In this document: one piece after another, positions 6,901-14,147 of the stretch
Position numbering within the stretch: the first letter of the stretch is position 1
How the letters are laid out: each line of letters opens with the position of its first letter
Assembly (NCBI GenBank): GCA_027068235.1
Contig: JAMOUE010000495.1
Location: 1-19,404, forward strand
Source of the DNA: Deltaproteobacteria bacterium
GTDB lineage: Bacteria > Desulfobacterota > Dissulfuribacteria > Dissulfuribacterales > QOAL01
Length of the DNA stretch: 19,404 nucleotides
Direction: 5' to 3'
The notes under the pieces: model-generated
Told to the model about the DNA's origin: nothing
Seen by the model: the letters and a program-made list of their open reading frames with translations, nothing else
Database searches by the model: none
Made by a program: the position numbers and the translations under genes

Positions 6901-8631
6901 GTTATTACTTATACTATTACTGAATCAGATCTTACTACTTTGACTTTTTACGATCGAGAAGGGACTTACATAGATGCTAGAACATTTCGGATCTATGTTA
7001 ATTCACAAAGAATTTACGGGGACACGTTTATCTGGGTCGATACTTCTCAAACAGTAAATCTAACGATTACTGATGCATGGGGAGACATAGTATATCAAAA
7101 CATTTCGGAAGCATACGAACGCTTTAAGGACTTTCAAGTTACTCTTTACTCGCTTAAAATTCAAAATATGCAAGAAAATCCAATTTGGGTTCAGTTTGTT
7201 AAACAAGGATCTGGTCAGACCTTCAGCGAATGGATTTTTCCTTTTGAAGTTATTGAGTATCGAGTTATGCCTGCAACGTATGATGTTACCATTTACTACT
7301 CTGATGTATCTTCCAATTTTGACGTGGCTACAAATGGAACGTTTGTTCAATATTCGTATGTAGTTTCTACTGATACGGCAATAAGGGTAACAGGAACAAG
7401 CATTAGAGATGTATTCAACAATGTCATTAGTTTATCACAGGATCTTGACGCTGTAAATGCTTCTTTGACTAATCAAATTCTCAATGTCAACATTACAGTT
7501 ACGAACGTAAATAATTCAATCTCAAACCAGATCGTGAATGTTGACATTAATTTGTCAAATGTTAATTCTTCACTTGGTCAGCAATTATCCACATTAAGCC
7601 TAGATCTTTCAAACGTAAATTCAACAATTTTTAACCAGACTTTAACTATTTTATCGGAGATTTCTAACGTTAATTCCACGCTTTTCGCTCAAACAGTTAC
7701 GATCCTAAGTGATTTAAGTAACGTCAATTCAACTCTCTATGCCCAAACCTTGTCAATATTGGCGGATGTTCAGAACACTAACAGCACGTTGTATGCTCAA
7801 ACAGTCACTATTCTCAGTGAGATTGACGCTTCAAATGCTACCCAAGTGCAACTTGTCTTAAACATGATTTATTCTGGAATCGTTCACTTTGACTTGGTAG
7901 ATGTCTTTGGCGTCGGTCTTGATTGGAACATCGTCAAGGTCTTGGTGAATGGTTCAAGGATTTATTCTCCCGATCAAGCGTATCCAACAGGGACATTCCT
8001 AAATATTACTGTGTTGACTTTCTGGAACGCCAGTGTTACACAGCTAAACATCACGGTAACAGCAACATTAAACCAAACACAAGACATCACGATCCTAGTT
8101 CCATTAGGGTTACAGTACTTACATAACAACAATGATGTTCCTGTTGGAGTTACAATCATCAGCGGACAATACAATATCACTTTCGTAATACAATCAAATG
8201 AATCAATGATTTTCTGGGCGATCAAAGATACTTACAACATTACTGTGGAACCAATAGTGAAACAGAAAAGTAATGGGACCTATATTTTCAATTATTCGAA
8301 AATAGAACTTACAGGAGTTAGTTTGCCTACCGAGAGGGTCTTAAGTTTTTCACTAGCAATGACGGCTTCAAAAATACCCCCTGACAACAATATTACTAAT
8401 ACTCAAGCAACCGATGAATACTTATTGGCTTGGCTTATTACGACCTTATCCGTTATGCTTGTCTTTGGATCCGGTTATTTAGTGTATAAAATCGCGGGAG
8501 CTTTTGCAGAATACCTGGGCATTTCTCTCTGGAACCTCACTATCGGTTTCCTTACCGGGAAGAAAATCTGGAAGAAGAAAGAGTACATTATTTCTGAAAA
8601 ACCACCCAAAGGAGTAGAATATACGGGGTGA
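3910..8631 (+). CDS. 1573-aa spike or adhesin-like surface glycoprotein with coiled-coil stalk
   Basis: A giant secreted protein anchored by its C-terminus. Residues 1-24 are a signal peptide or anchor. The long ectodomain is beta-rich, with aromatic-rich stretches typical of beta-sandwich or carbohydrate-binding modules: about 355-510 (SPGYYYISFNYYVE ... GTIYFDNFKIY), and about 620-760 and 770-930 with similar IYFDNF/VDFVRL-type ends. Residues about 1178-1320 are an amphipathic helix with four consecutive 18-residue repeats (SNVNSTLYAQTVTILSDL type), each carrying an N-S-T sequon. A distal beta domain of about 1320-1490 follows, then a hydrophobic membrane region of about 1503-1555 and a Lys-rich cytoplasmic tail. 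AGAGGTGA precedes the ATG. Ectodomain, stalk and anchor in this order suggest a trimeric receptor-binding spike or an S-layer-associated adhesin. Host attachment is inference. AT-rich codon use resembles the next genes. Confidence 0.88.
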   Translation: MIKSNQIIVFALILMISVQAISVQIMISNVNSTSIPDVENSTFTGSNNNTRENTSEKYPQHTSPMSLSESSPQIAFPSDWLQGESVHIEHVFPTQYPVYSDVILNAKDQTGNSYSAITGVSQIWNAKSDDGLYLVSEAEYHTTDQIVDHEHMILFEKDGLGGNRYYLYYDFKIEITLYDDNAGTFTTYTSSAILSYYTSDITFALIGLGFQVGIDKDYNTLNTQVHIVVNSDHKYEPGDAWPITSYSYIYKTVLKVDYVYLKGDNLEENIRSEYKYSSPTILNHQLEIKTNINGEELHVFTPLSWNLTTISPEVTYVWDNTNKYWVINTWYPTTYTITFISGDGYGVDYQRKPQLLALREVSSDYLQDISFENGKWSDDWKEYSGLGFDTVSLDTSIVFDGSFSVKLGDTDSSTDIFELLENLSPGYYYISFNYYVETWVSGTLQLKLYTNRGNEYPSLDTTVLNRWQSFFYYYHVDQEPTGASTNFQIQFSAGIGTIYFDNFKIYRSSSQLQTVGLNQYEISGILRSWDNRQNPPMPNSLVQVQLRSRTENTLVKSWHDVQTDSQGVFSVTYNQELEQKEYEIRVWSWDSYFAMGTLPENMLHITPSRVSGWADVSHTTETISYETSENAIRIQDSTTSTTHDIRFYPTVNWDLREVDFWLISYRSTVSTTLYIDYWTLRTTSTDEVVWYSSKFIDDVYVADPLLRTSYSTHAFDMDSWIVINNWDASNVDFLDFRLHSSSSESLDILISEFRFITAQKTYFTPIPASQKTFEYEQNNEWDFSEGTLESWTYKGGTPTENRVTEFGYTQFETRAGSWDGIYINSFRALGLPNLEAKDGYLTVVIRFWCNVSGNQYYFYTNNYDMTDPHNMAVVTSVANTWITVTDTILFPSGGIDDIRFEARGGLAPYPALVRVDFVRLVHTKSQSYYQGDSYFVADSENSSLTYAVFSDNVFIGHYSDLEIVPANLTASNHNLTLIPVIDRIENFPGVFISGVPIVITYTITESDLTTLTFYDREGTYIDARTFRIYVNSQRIYGDTFIWVDTSQTVNLTITDAWGDIVYQNISEAYERFKDFQVTLYSLKIQNMQENPIWVQFVKQGSGQTFSEWIFPFEVIEYRVMPATYDVTIYYSDVSSNFDVATNGTFVQYSYVVSTDTAIRVTGTSIRDVFNNVISLSQDLDAVNASLTNQILNVNITVTNVNNSISNQIVNVDINLSNVNSSLGQQLSTLSLDLSNVNSTIFNQTLTILSEISNVNSTLFAQTVTILSDLSNVNSTLYAQTLSILADVQNTNSTLYAQTVTILSEIDASNATQVQLVLNMIYSGIVHFDLVDVFGVGLDWNIVKVLVNGSRIYSPDQAYPTGTFLNITVLTFWNASVTQLNITVTATLNQTQDITILVPLGLQYLHNNNDVPVGVTIISGQYNITFVIQSNESMIFWAIKDTYNITVEPIVKQKSNGTYIFNYSKIELTGVSLPTERVLSFSLAMTASKIPPDNNITNTQATDEYLLAWLITTLSVMLVFGSGYLVYKIAGAFAEYLGISLWNLTIGFLTGKKIWKKKEYIISEKPPKGVEYTG

Positions 8632-8637
8632 TAAAAA

Positions 8638-10203
8638 ATGTCGTTATTGCTTAAACAAGAAGAAAAAGAAAAACAACAAACAGGAACTGTAAGAATCATA
8701 CAAGAAGAACGGCCGAGTGGTTGGATCCCTCATGCAAAACTCGTGAGCAAGGATTTACGTGTCAAAATCAAGAAAAACTATACCGTAAACGAAACAAAAG
8801 GCAAAGCCATGCTTGTGGAGCAAATATCGCTCGGAGAAGAAAAAACGCTCTCAGTAATTGTGCAAGAAACAAAAGACAAGAGCTGGGTTGGGATGGAGTT
8901 TGTCCATTCCTCGAAAGAAGATGTCAAAAAATTGTTTAAAACAGTTCCTCGGCAACAAATAGACACCAAGTTGATGACTTATCCGTTAATAGCAATGCTT
9001 TTTATTTCTATCTCTCTTGAGTTCTGGTTGATCTATAAGCTTGCTTGGAAAAAAGAATTGATACTAATCACGAAAGAAGATTGGATACAAATTATTCTTG
9101 CGACAATGTTATTGTTCTCTCTTATGGGATGGTTTTATTACTGGGTGCACAAACAAGACGTCCAAGTATCGAACTTTACCACGACACGCGCCCCCGTGTC
9201 AAGATCATTCCAAGTCTATTTCGCTGGAAAACGATATATTATTGAGTGCCCCACTTATGGCGGATTTTTCTGGCACGATGAGATGCCAGATAAAACGCTT
9301 TTTGGGTATTCTGTGGATGAATTAGAAGAGTGGGCCAAGGACGAAAACGGTGAAAGTATCGTTAGGCAAATACGATTATTAAACTCACAAATCCAAGTAG
9401 TGCGATCCCAATCGGTGCAGCTATTCCAGGAGCTACAGGACATGGATCAGGAACTAATCGAGAAACAACTCGAATTAGCTGGCTTAATGCGGGATCCACA
9501 TGCTGACCCTTCCCGGAAAAAGCAACTTGAAAAAGAAATAGACGAACTAAAAGCAAAACGTGCCGAGTTACAACTTGGTCTTGATGAATTAAAGAAAGAA
9601 AGCCGTGAAGAGATAGAAAAAGCGGAACAACAAATAGCGGTTTTAGGACAAAAATATGTCAACGCAATTGAAAAACTAATTGGAAAAGACAAGGCTCTTG
9701 ATGAAAAGAAAAAAGAACAGATACTGAATGCGATTGCCACAATAGCAGCACTAGAGGACGAGGTTGCTGCACTACGCAATACCGTGGTGTTACTTGAAAG
9801 AAGTCATGCAGGTCTTTACGAAGAACATGCTCATCTATCAGAAACCTTCAATGAACGCGTTTTTGACAGTGTTGCGAGACAAACAGGGACTAACTACGAG
9901 ATAAGCATTATAACTTACGATCCAGAGACTGGGACTTCAAGAATTAACTCTTCATCACAAAAACCATTGTTTGACACAAACAAGATAATCGTGGCCCTTG
10001 TATGGGGTGCTATCTTACTCGGTGGCCTCGCAATGTTTTGGCAACTAATTAAAGTCATAATTAACGCATTTGCTAGTCTGCATTATGCAGTGGCCCTTGC
10101 TCTTATATTCTTCATGGCACTCGCATTGCTGCTCCTGTTCCGAATTGCGAATAAAGCTGTTGCGTGGGTCTCTGGAGCAGACCAAACTATCCATATGAAA
10201 TAG
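8638..10203 (+). CDS. 521-aa membrane protein with four helices and a long cytoplasmic or periplasmic coiled coil
   Basis: The family is not recognised. Residues 1-110 are soluble and Lys/Glu-rich. Two transmembrane helices lie at about 114-134 and 149-169. A small folded part (SRSFQVYFAGKRYIIECPTY, about 185-225) is followed by a 160-residue coiled coil at about 235-400, rich in Glu, Lys, Gln and Leu. Two more membrane helices lie at about 450-475 and 483-505. The start follows the stop of the spike gene by 6 bp, with GGGGTGA overlapping that stop as the ribosome site, so translation is probably coupled. Even pairs of helices would place both ends and the coiled coil on the same side, likely the cytoplasm, since there is no signal peptide. 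It could be a matrix-like scaffold linking membrane and genome in an enveloped particle, or a cell-envelope organiser. Both are inference. Confidence 0.85.
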   Translation: MSLLLKQEEKEKQQTGTVRIIQEERPSGWIPHAKLVSKDLRVKIKKNYTVNETKGKAMLVEQISLGEEKTLSVIVQETKDKSWVGMEFVHSSKEDVKKLFKTVPRQQIDTKLMTYPLIAMLFISISLEFWLIYKLAWKKELILITKEDWIQIILATMLLFSLMGWFYYWVHKQDVQVSNFTTTRAPVSRSFQVYFAGKRYIIECPTYGGFFWHDEMPDKTLFGYSVDELEEWAKDENGESIVRQIRLLNSQIQVVRSQSVQLFQELQDMDQELIEKQLELAGLMRDPHADPSRKKQLEKEIDELKAKRAELQLGLDELKKESREEIEKAEQQIAVLGQKYVNAIEKLIGKDKALDEKKKEQILNAIATIAALEDEVAALRNTVVLLERSHAGLYEEHAHLSETFNERVFDSVARQTGTNYEISIITYDPETGTSRINSSSQKPLFDTNKIIVALVWGAILLGGLAMFWQLIKVIINAFASLHYAVALALIFFMALALLLLFRIANKAVAWVSGADQTIHMK

Positions 10204-10219
10204 TTAGGAGGCTCTAAAA

Positions 10220-10705
10220 ATGAGTAGTTTAGGAATAGCACTTGAAGAACTGTTTGAAGTACTAGATAACCATGCGAAACGAGCAGTAAAAGCAGATCGT
10301 GCAAGTGAGGAAAGATTCTGGTCCAAACTAGTCGAACTCATGTCAAAAAACGACCAAAACTTCGAAAAAACAACGCCAATCTTTATCCAGTTGATAGCAA
10401 CTCATGGTAATTTTCGAAGGGTTCCACCCAAACTCATACGAGACATTAATCACTTAGCTCGTGGCCTAAATGAGACTAAAAAACAGCTAAAAACAGCTCG
10501 AGAATTTCCTAACGATTATCCTGTAAAGGCATGGGTACTTAAAAGGAGATTTGACAATTTGAAGGCGGAATGGGATCACAAAATCCTTCTTGCTTTACAA
10601 GCTGCTGGGCTGAAAGTCGAGCAACGAATTGACCCTGTAACTACGATGAAAAAAACACTTGATTCAGAACTAGGGTTAAGCGAAAATGATGTAACTTCAA
10701 TCTAA
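10220..10705 (+). CDS. 161-aa all-helical soluble protein of unknown function
   Basis: No signal peptide or membrane segment. Predicted helices run almost the full length (IALEELFEVLDNHAKRAV, EERFWSKLVELMSK, LIRDINHLARGLNETKKQL, WVLKRRFDNLKAEWDHKILL). The net charge is basic in the middle (KAWVLKRRFDNLK). A strong AGGAGG ribosome site at 10206-10211 lies 8 nt before the ATG. It stands between two membrane-protein genes in the same direction with 16-18 bp gaps, so it probably acts with the envelope module, for example as an internal linker or assembly factor. I recognise no family, so this role is inferred from position alone. Confidence 0.8.
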   Translation: MSSLGIALEELFEVLDNHAKRAVKADRASEERFWSKLVELMSKNDQNFEKTTPIFIQLIATHGNFRRVPPKLIRDINHLARGLNETKKQLKTAREFPNDYPVKAWVLKRRFDNLKAEWDHKILLALQAAGLKVEQRIDPVTTMKKTLDSELGLSENDVTSI

Positions 10706-10723
10706 TTTGGAGGCGTTATGTAA

Positions 10724-11413
10724 ATGAAGAAGGAGATTATCCTAATAATACTTATAATAAACATAGTCATTCCCTTGTGTTTCAATGCCTCAAGCGTAGC
10801 TGCAAACCCCAAAAAAAGAATTACCGGGAACTGGTGTGTTGTAGAATATACCGAAGAAGTTTTCGAAAATTACGTCCCTATTGAGATCTCATTCTGGAGC
10901 CTTGGCAAATTTACAGGCTATCTCTCAGATGCATACAATTCAACAAACGAACCCGTGAAAATAGGCGGATTTTTCTTATCAATAGAGGGAGATCCAGGAA
11001 GCCCATATGTGAAAGACTATTCTCCGGATGAGTTTCCGCAGCCCTATGAGAAAAAATCAATTCCAGAACTCGAAGTGACAGAAAAATGGGACTATAAAGG
11101 TAAAATTGAGGTTCACCTCGAAATTTATCCCCACACAAAGTATCTTGAGAATGCCTCCGTTCATTTTCCTTCAGAAACCTTTGATTTTGAGATCACAGTG
11201 AAAAAAGAAGTAACCCCTAGAGAAGCGTTACTATGGTCCATATTCTTATTTGCACCAGTCACTTTCGTATTTTTAACCCTAAAACTGCAAAACTATTTAA
11301 ATACTTATTTCTTTGAAAACGTTACTCTCATGACACTCCCTAAATATTCGTGGCTCAGAATCAAAGAACTGCTCAAATTCAGAAAAAAGGGGCACAGACA
11401 AAATGAGAGGTGA
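10724..11413 (+). CDS. 229-aa secreted protein with C-terminal membrane anchor
   Basis: Residues 1-26 are a clear signal peptide (KKEIILIILIINIVIPL, cleavage near SSVAA). About 30-160 are a compact beta-rich ectodomain with Pro/Tyr-rich loops, resembling an immunoglobulin-like fold in pattern only. Residues 166-187 form one transmembrane helix (ALLWSIFLFAPVTFVFLTL), followed by a 42-residue basic cytoplasmic tail (RIKELLKFRKKGHRQNER). The ribosome site GGAGG lies about 10 nt upstream. The 3' end overlaps the ATPase start by 11 bp, indicating coupled expression. The basic tail could touch nucleic acid or the ATPase. It is one of four membrane-anchored proteins in this operon. Confidence 0.82.
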   Translation: MKKEIILIILIINIVIPLCFNASSVAANPKKRITGNWCVVEYTEEVFENYVPIEISFWSLGKFTGYLSDAYNSTNEPVKIGGFFLSIEGDPGSPYVKDYSPDEFPQPYEKKSIPELEVTEKWDYKGKIEVHLEIYPHTKYLENASVHFPSETFDFEITVKKEVTPREALLWSIFLFAPVTFVFLTLKLQNYLNTYFFENVTLMTLPKYSWLRIKELLKFRKKGHRQNER

Positions 11414-13184
11414 AGCGAGGCCAGTCGAGAAACTCTCCAGAGCTATTTTGTTTAAGGAGAACCCCAAACTTCGCCGATATCTTCGCTATAACCGATCCAA
11501 ACTCATTCTTGATGAGATATATTATGCTGTCAAAAGGAAGACTAACATAGTCATAGATATTTTTGGTCTCCCGGGGACGGGTAAAAGCGAAATCGCCCAA
11601 TCCCTCGCTTTTTACTGGAAAAAAGCTCAGAAAGAAATATGGGACAAAGACGTAAACATTCACTTCTCTTTTTCGTTTGCTAAGACTGTAGAATTGCTTA
11701 TGAATGAGACCCAATACGGGGACATTATCGTCCAAGACGAGAGTACTCGACTTTCCGGGTCAGAATCGAAAACAAGCGAAGCTGCTTTAGCAAATTTGCT
11801 TGATCTTGTCAGGGCGACCCAAATAAGCTTTATTTTTGTTTCCCCAAATCAAAAATCACTTAGTGTTTGTAACTTGAGATTAGAGTCTTGGTTGCAAGAT
11901 TACGATTCTCGAGCAAATACAGTGATAGTGTACGATCGTAGAGACAAAGTATTGGGCCATGCTGTGATTCGCTTGCATAATAATGAAGACCTGAGAAAAC
12001 AGTATCTTGATAAAAAAATGGAGAACATCGACAGAATAATTAAGCAGATGGGTCGGGACAGCGTAACGCTTGACCCTGAAAAACTGAAAAGAGATGTGGA
12101 AACAGTGATCAATACGGCTGAATCACTGAAAAAAGAATATAATATAGATCTTGACCTTACAAAGAAAGACGATGTTAGTATTGCTTTTGCGTTTTCAGGC
12201 GTTGCTGGTAGCACTCGTTATGAGAAAAAAGTAGTCAAGCTCGTGGTTAATATCATGAAAAAAAGAGGAGAAACAGAATCAACGCGTAGTAGTAGTGAAA
12301 CAAGCCAAGAACTAGGAGTTTTTGACGGCGACCGATTCAAGGCACTGAGAAACGTTTTCCGTCGATTCTGGGAAAGAAAAAAAGTGAATATTAGATATGC
12401 CCGAATTTTGACGTCTTATTATCTCTGGTCTCGGAAAATACGCAAAAGCAACTCGAAGAAATACCTTAAACCAGATGACATGACCGCAATCGACGACTTG
12501 CCGCTTTCAGAGGTCTATGTGGACTGGAGCGATGAGATCACATCTGCTCAAAGCCTTTATCAGTCTAAATCGGATTTGAAAAAACAATACTTGGGAATGG
12601 AGAAAAAAATCACTACGCATGACTTAGAAGCGATTGGCGAACAGTACGCGAAACTGGTTCTGGAAGGCTCCCTCCAAAAGCACCTAAACCCCCCTTTGGT
12701 TGCGGGTGGTGGTGTTGTGGTTGGTTGTCAGGTTCGTGACGGGTTTGTGGGTAAGGGGGGGAAGCCTCATGACGTTGCTGTTTTTGTTAGTGGTTTGTCG
12801 GATTCTGTTGTTGCGGTGAACCACAAGCTTTTCACGTCGGGGAAACGAGTTGGGAAGAACCAGTTGGGCAAGCAGTTTGGGAGTAGTGGCCATCCGTTTG
12901 CGGTGTTGTGGTTCACGTGGACGCGTCCGTTCCGTGAAAGGTTTTTCCTGCGAGTGCAGGGTTCTCTCTTGGAAGGGGCTCAAGGCCAAGGCCAGGGCCG
13001 GGAGTGGTTGGAGCTCGAGTGGGAGGACTTGCTGGAAAAGATTACGGAGCGAATTCTCCAAGCCCATGCTCAAGCCCGTGCTCCGGATCAGTCCCCGCCC
13101 CTGGCCCGGGAAGAGAGTCGCAGAGGAAAGCCTGGGGGTGGGGGGAAAAGACCTAAGAGGAAAAGAACCGGGGGAGAACAATGA
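11403..13184 (+). CDS. 593-aa P-loop ATPase with basic C-terminal tail
   Basis: The N-terminal third is a clear P-loop NTPase: Walker A GLPGTGKS at residues 55-62, Walker B DIIVQDE at 107-113, and a sensor-type strand ISFIFVSPNQ near 140-150. About 190-430 are helical with a possible HTH. About 430-560 are a beta-containing domain (HDVAVFVSGLSD ... AVLWFTWTRPF ... REWLELEWEDLLEKI). The last 30 residues are very basic (KRPKRKRTGG), suited to DNA binding. It overlaps the upstream membrane-protein gene by 11 bp. ATPases occupy a comparable place in pleomorphic archaeal virus genomes, so genome handling or assembly is a reasonable guess; motifs specific to HerA/FtsK-type packaging are not evident. 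At about 12695 the coding strand switches abruptly from A/C-rich to G/T-rich without a frame break, so the C-terminal part may have a different origin. Openness there is weak evidence, since two other frames are also open. Confidence 0.83.
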   Translation: MRGEARPVEKLSRAILFKENPKLRRYLRYNRSKLILDEIYYAVKRKTNIVIDIFGLPGTGKSEIAQSLAFYWKKAQKEIWDKDVNIHFSFSFAKTVELLMNETQYGDIIVQDESTRLSGSESKTSEAALANLLDLVRATQISFIFVSPNQKSLSVCNLRLESWLQDYDSRANTVIVYDRRDKVLGHAVIRLHNNEDLRKQYLDKKMENIDRIIKQMGRDSVTLDPEKLKRDVETVINTAESLKKEYNIDLDLTKKDDVSIAFAFSGVAGSTRYEKKVVKLVVNIMKKRGETESTRSSSETSQELGVFDGDRFKALRNVFRRFWERKKVNIRYARILTSYYLWSRKIRKSNSKKYLKPDDMTAIDDLPLSEVYVDWSDEITSAQSLYQSKSDLKKQYLGMEKKITTHDLEAIGEQYAKLVLEGSLQKHLNPPLVAGGGVVVGCQVRDGFVGKGGKPHDVAVFVSGLSDSVVAVNHKLFTSGKRVGKNQLGKQFGSSGHPFAVLWFTWTRPFRERFFLRVQGSLLEGAQGQGQGREWLELEWEDLLEKITERILQAHAQARAPDQSPPLAREESRRGKPGGGGKRPKRKRTGGEQ

Positions 13185-13340
13185 CGAAGAAGAAGACGAA
13201 GACGAAAACAAAGCAGTAGCAAGAGCAGAAGCAAGGCAAGGCAACAAAACCAAGGCCGGGAAAAAAGGGGAAGGGAAGGGAAGAGAAAAGGGTTTAGGTG
13301 CTCTCAAGGGAAAAACTTGGTTGTGTGAAGCATTGGTTTG
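12695..13340. other. Region of extreme strand asymmetry (G/T-rich, then purine-rich)
   Basis: Directly after a C6 run (12689-12694) the plus strand becomes G/T-rich with clustered GG runs (12703-12725, GGGTGGTGGTG and GGTTGGTTG, plus G7 near 12755-12761). From 13183 to about 13293 it is almost free of T and rich in purines (GAAGAAGAAGACGAAGACG, GGGGAAGGGAAGGGAAG). The region overlaps the ATPase C-terminus and the gap after it. It could be a replication-related signal, a G-quadruplex or triplex former, or simply the join between segments of different ancestry. Confidence 0.5.
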
Positions 13341-13366
13341 GGGGGAATTGATAGAATCTATTGCGT

Positions 13367-13609
13367 TTACAGTTTCACATTTTTTAGTAAGCTCTCTATT
13401 TTTTCTCTAAATACAATATCATAAAATCCTTGATACGTACTGGATCTATATTCTAATGGTCCCTTTAAACCTTTAATCCCTATTTTTTTTAAACAATTTA
13501 TTAAAAACTTTGTATCCTCTAACTTAAAAAAGGGTAATGTTATTTGTCCTTCAACATAGTTGAACTCTTCGTTGTAATGGAGATGTTTAAAGAATTCCTT
13601 TAAAGCCAT
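13367..13609 (-). CDS. 80-aa AT-rich reverse-strand hypothetical protein
   Basis: A small protein starting MALKEFFKHLHYNEEFNYVE, chosen because AGGAGTG stands about 11 nt before this ATG. A longer start at 13645 (92 aa) lacks a ribosome site. The sequence alternates hydrophobic and charged residues like a folded protein (ITLPFFKLEDTKFLINCLKK, YQGFYDIVFREKIESLLKNV). The pattern faintly recalls the end of LAGLIDADG homing endonucleases, but no LAGLIDADG helix is present. Its composition (very A/T-rich, T-rich plus strand) contrasts with G-rich DNA on both sides, and it faces against nearly all neighbours. That points to an inserted piece or a fragment of a longer gene. Any promoter would have to lie within the neighbouring gene. 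Confidence 0.5.
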   Translation of the reverse strand: MALKEFFKHLHYNEEFNYVEGQITLPFFKLEDTKFLINCLKKIGIKGLKGPLEYRSSTYQGFYDIVFREKIESLLKNVKL

Positions 13610-13654
13610 TGGTACTTTTTCACTCCTGGTAAGAAGAGTTTTCATGAGATTGCG

Positions 13655-14022
13655 ATGGAGATGGACTGGGGCGGTGTGACTAATGCTTTGAACAAAGCGG
13701 TTTCTTCCATGAAGAAAATGCTTGACGACACTGTTTTAGGAGACATTTTGGAACAGGCCCTTGCCAGTGTCCTGAGCGAAGACGGTCTTCATACAACCCT
13801 TTCTGCGTTCCCGTCTTGGAGTGTTTCGGTGGGTGGTGGTCGTGGTCGTGGGGTGGACGTCCTTGGATATATGTTTTAAGCCCGTCATTAATCAACAAGC
13901 TTGTTTTCTATGTGTGTTTTTCCATAGCGATAATAATGTATTTGATCGGCTACGGGATCTTGAAGGGCTGGATAGACATCGAACCACCCCCACCGGAAGA
14001 AGAGAAACATTCACCCCTGTAA
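13655..14022 (+). CDS. Small membrane protein apparently split by a frameshift
   Basis: Two overlapping frames appear to form one gene of about 122 aa. The first (ATG 13655, stop 13877-13879) gives an amphipathic N-half, MEMDWGGVTNALNKAVSSMK. The second, open from 13726 to 14022, has no good ATG in its useful part but continues with a convincing transmembrane helix (INKLVFYVCFSIAIIMYLIG) and a Pro/Glu-rich acidic tail (EPPPPEEEKHSPL). A single missing base in the GGGG run at 13850-13853 would join them smoothly through a Gly/Arg-rich linker. This may be an assembly or sequencing error in the GT repeat, a true broken gene, or a programmed -1 shift; I saw no classic slippery heptamer. It lies at the end of the envelope module and may belong to it. 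Confidence 0.55.
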
Positions 14023-14040
14023 AACTCCACATTCCACAGA

Positions 14041-14060
14041 CCTTAAGGTACTTTAAGGTA
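14041..14060. repeat. Tandem 10-bp repeat CCTTAAGGTA / CTTTAAGGTA
   Basis: Two adjacent 10-bp units differ at one position, so protein contacts would repeat every DNA turn. The first contains the palindrome CCTTAAGG also found in the dyad before the 1573-aa gene (3861-3868). No gene covers 14023-14147; I see no clear terminator there. Confidence 0.4.
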
Positions 14061-14147
14061 GTATGAAAAAACAAATTCCTGCGAATAACTTTTCACTACT
14101 CGGATTCTTAAGAAACGCTTAACATGTTTAAATACTAAATCTAAAAT

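Noticed and set aside
9447..9779. 110-aa Ser/Phe-rich reverse ORF
   Set aside because: Shadow of the coiled-coil codons of the 521-aa gene.
13181..13219. 12-residue Lys/Thr peptide ORF overlapping the ATPase stop
   Set aside because: Too short, and explained by the purine-rich repeat.
12684..13307. 207-aa reverse ORF opposite the ATPase C-terminus
   Set aside because: Ser/Pro/Leu-rich shadow of G-rich DNA lacking stop codons, with long Ser and Ala runs and no ribosome site.
12850..13410. 186-aa forward ORF in another frame of the ATPase end
   Set aside because: Arg/Trp/Cys-rich first half and a purine-repeat second half look like an out-of-frame reading; useful only if a frameshift in the ATPase is shown.
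13367..13609. Homing endonuclease call for the 80-aa reverse ORF
   Set aside because: Only a vague C-terminal resemblance; no LAGLIDADG, GIY-YIG or HNH motif is present.
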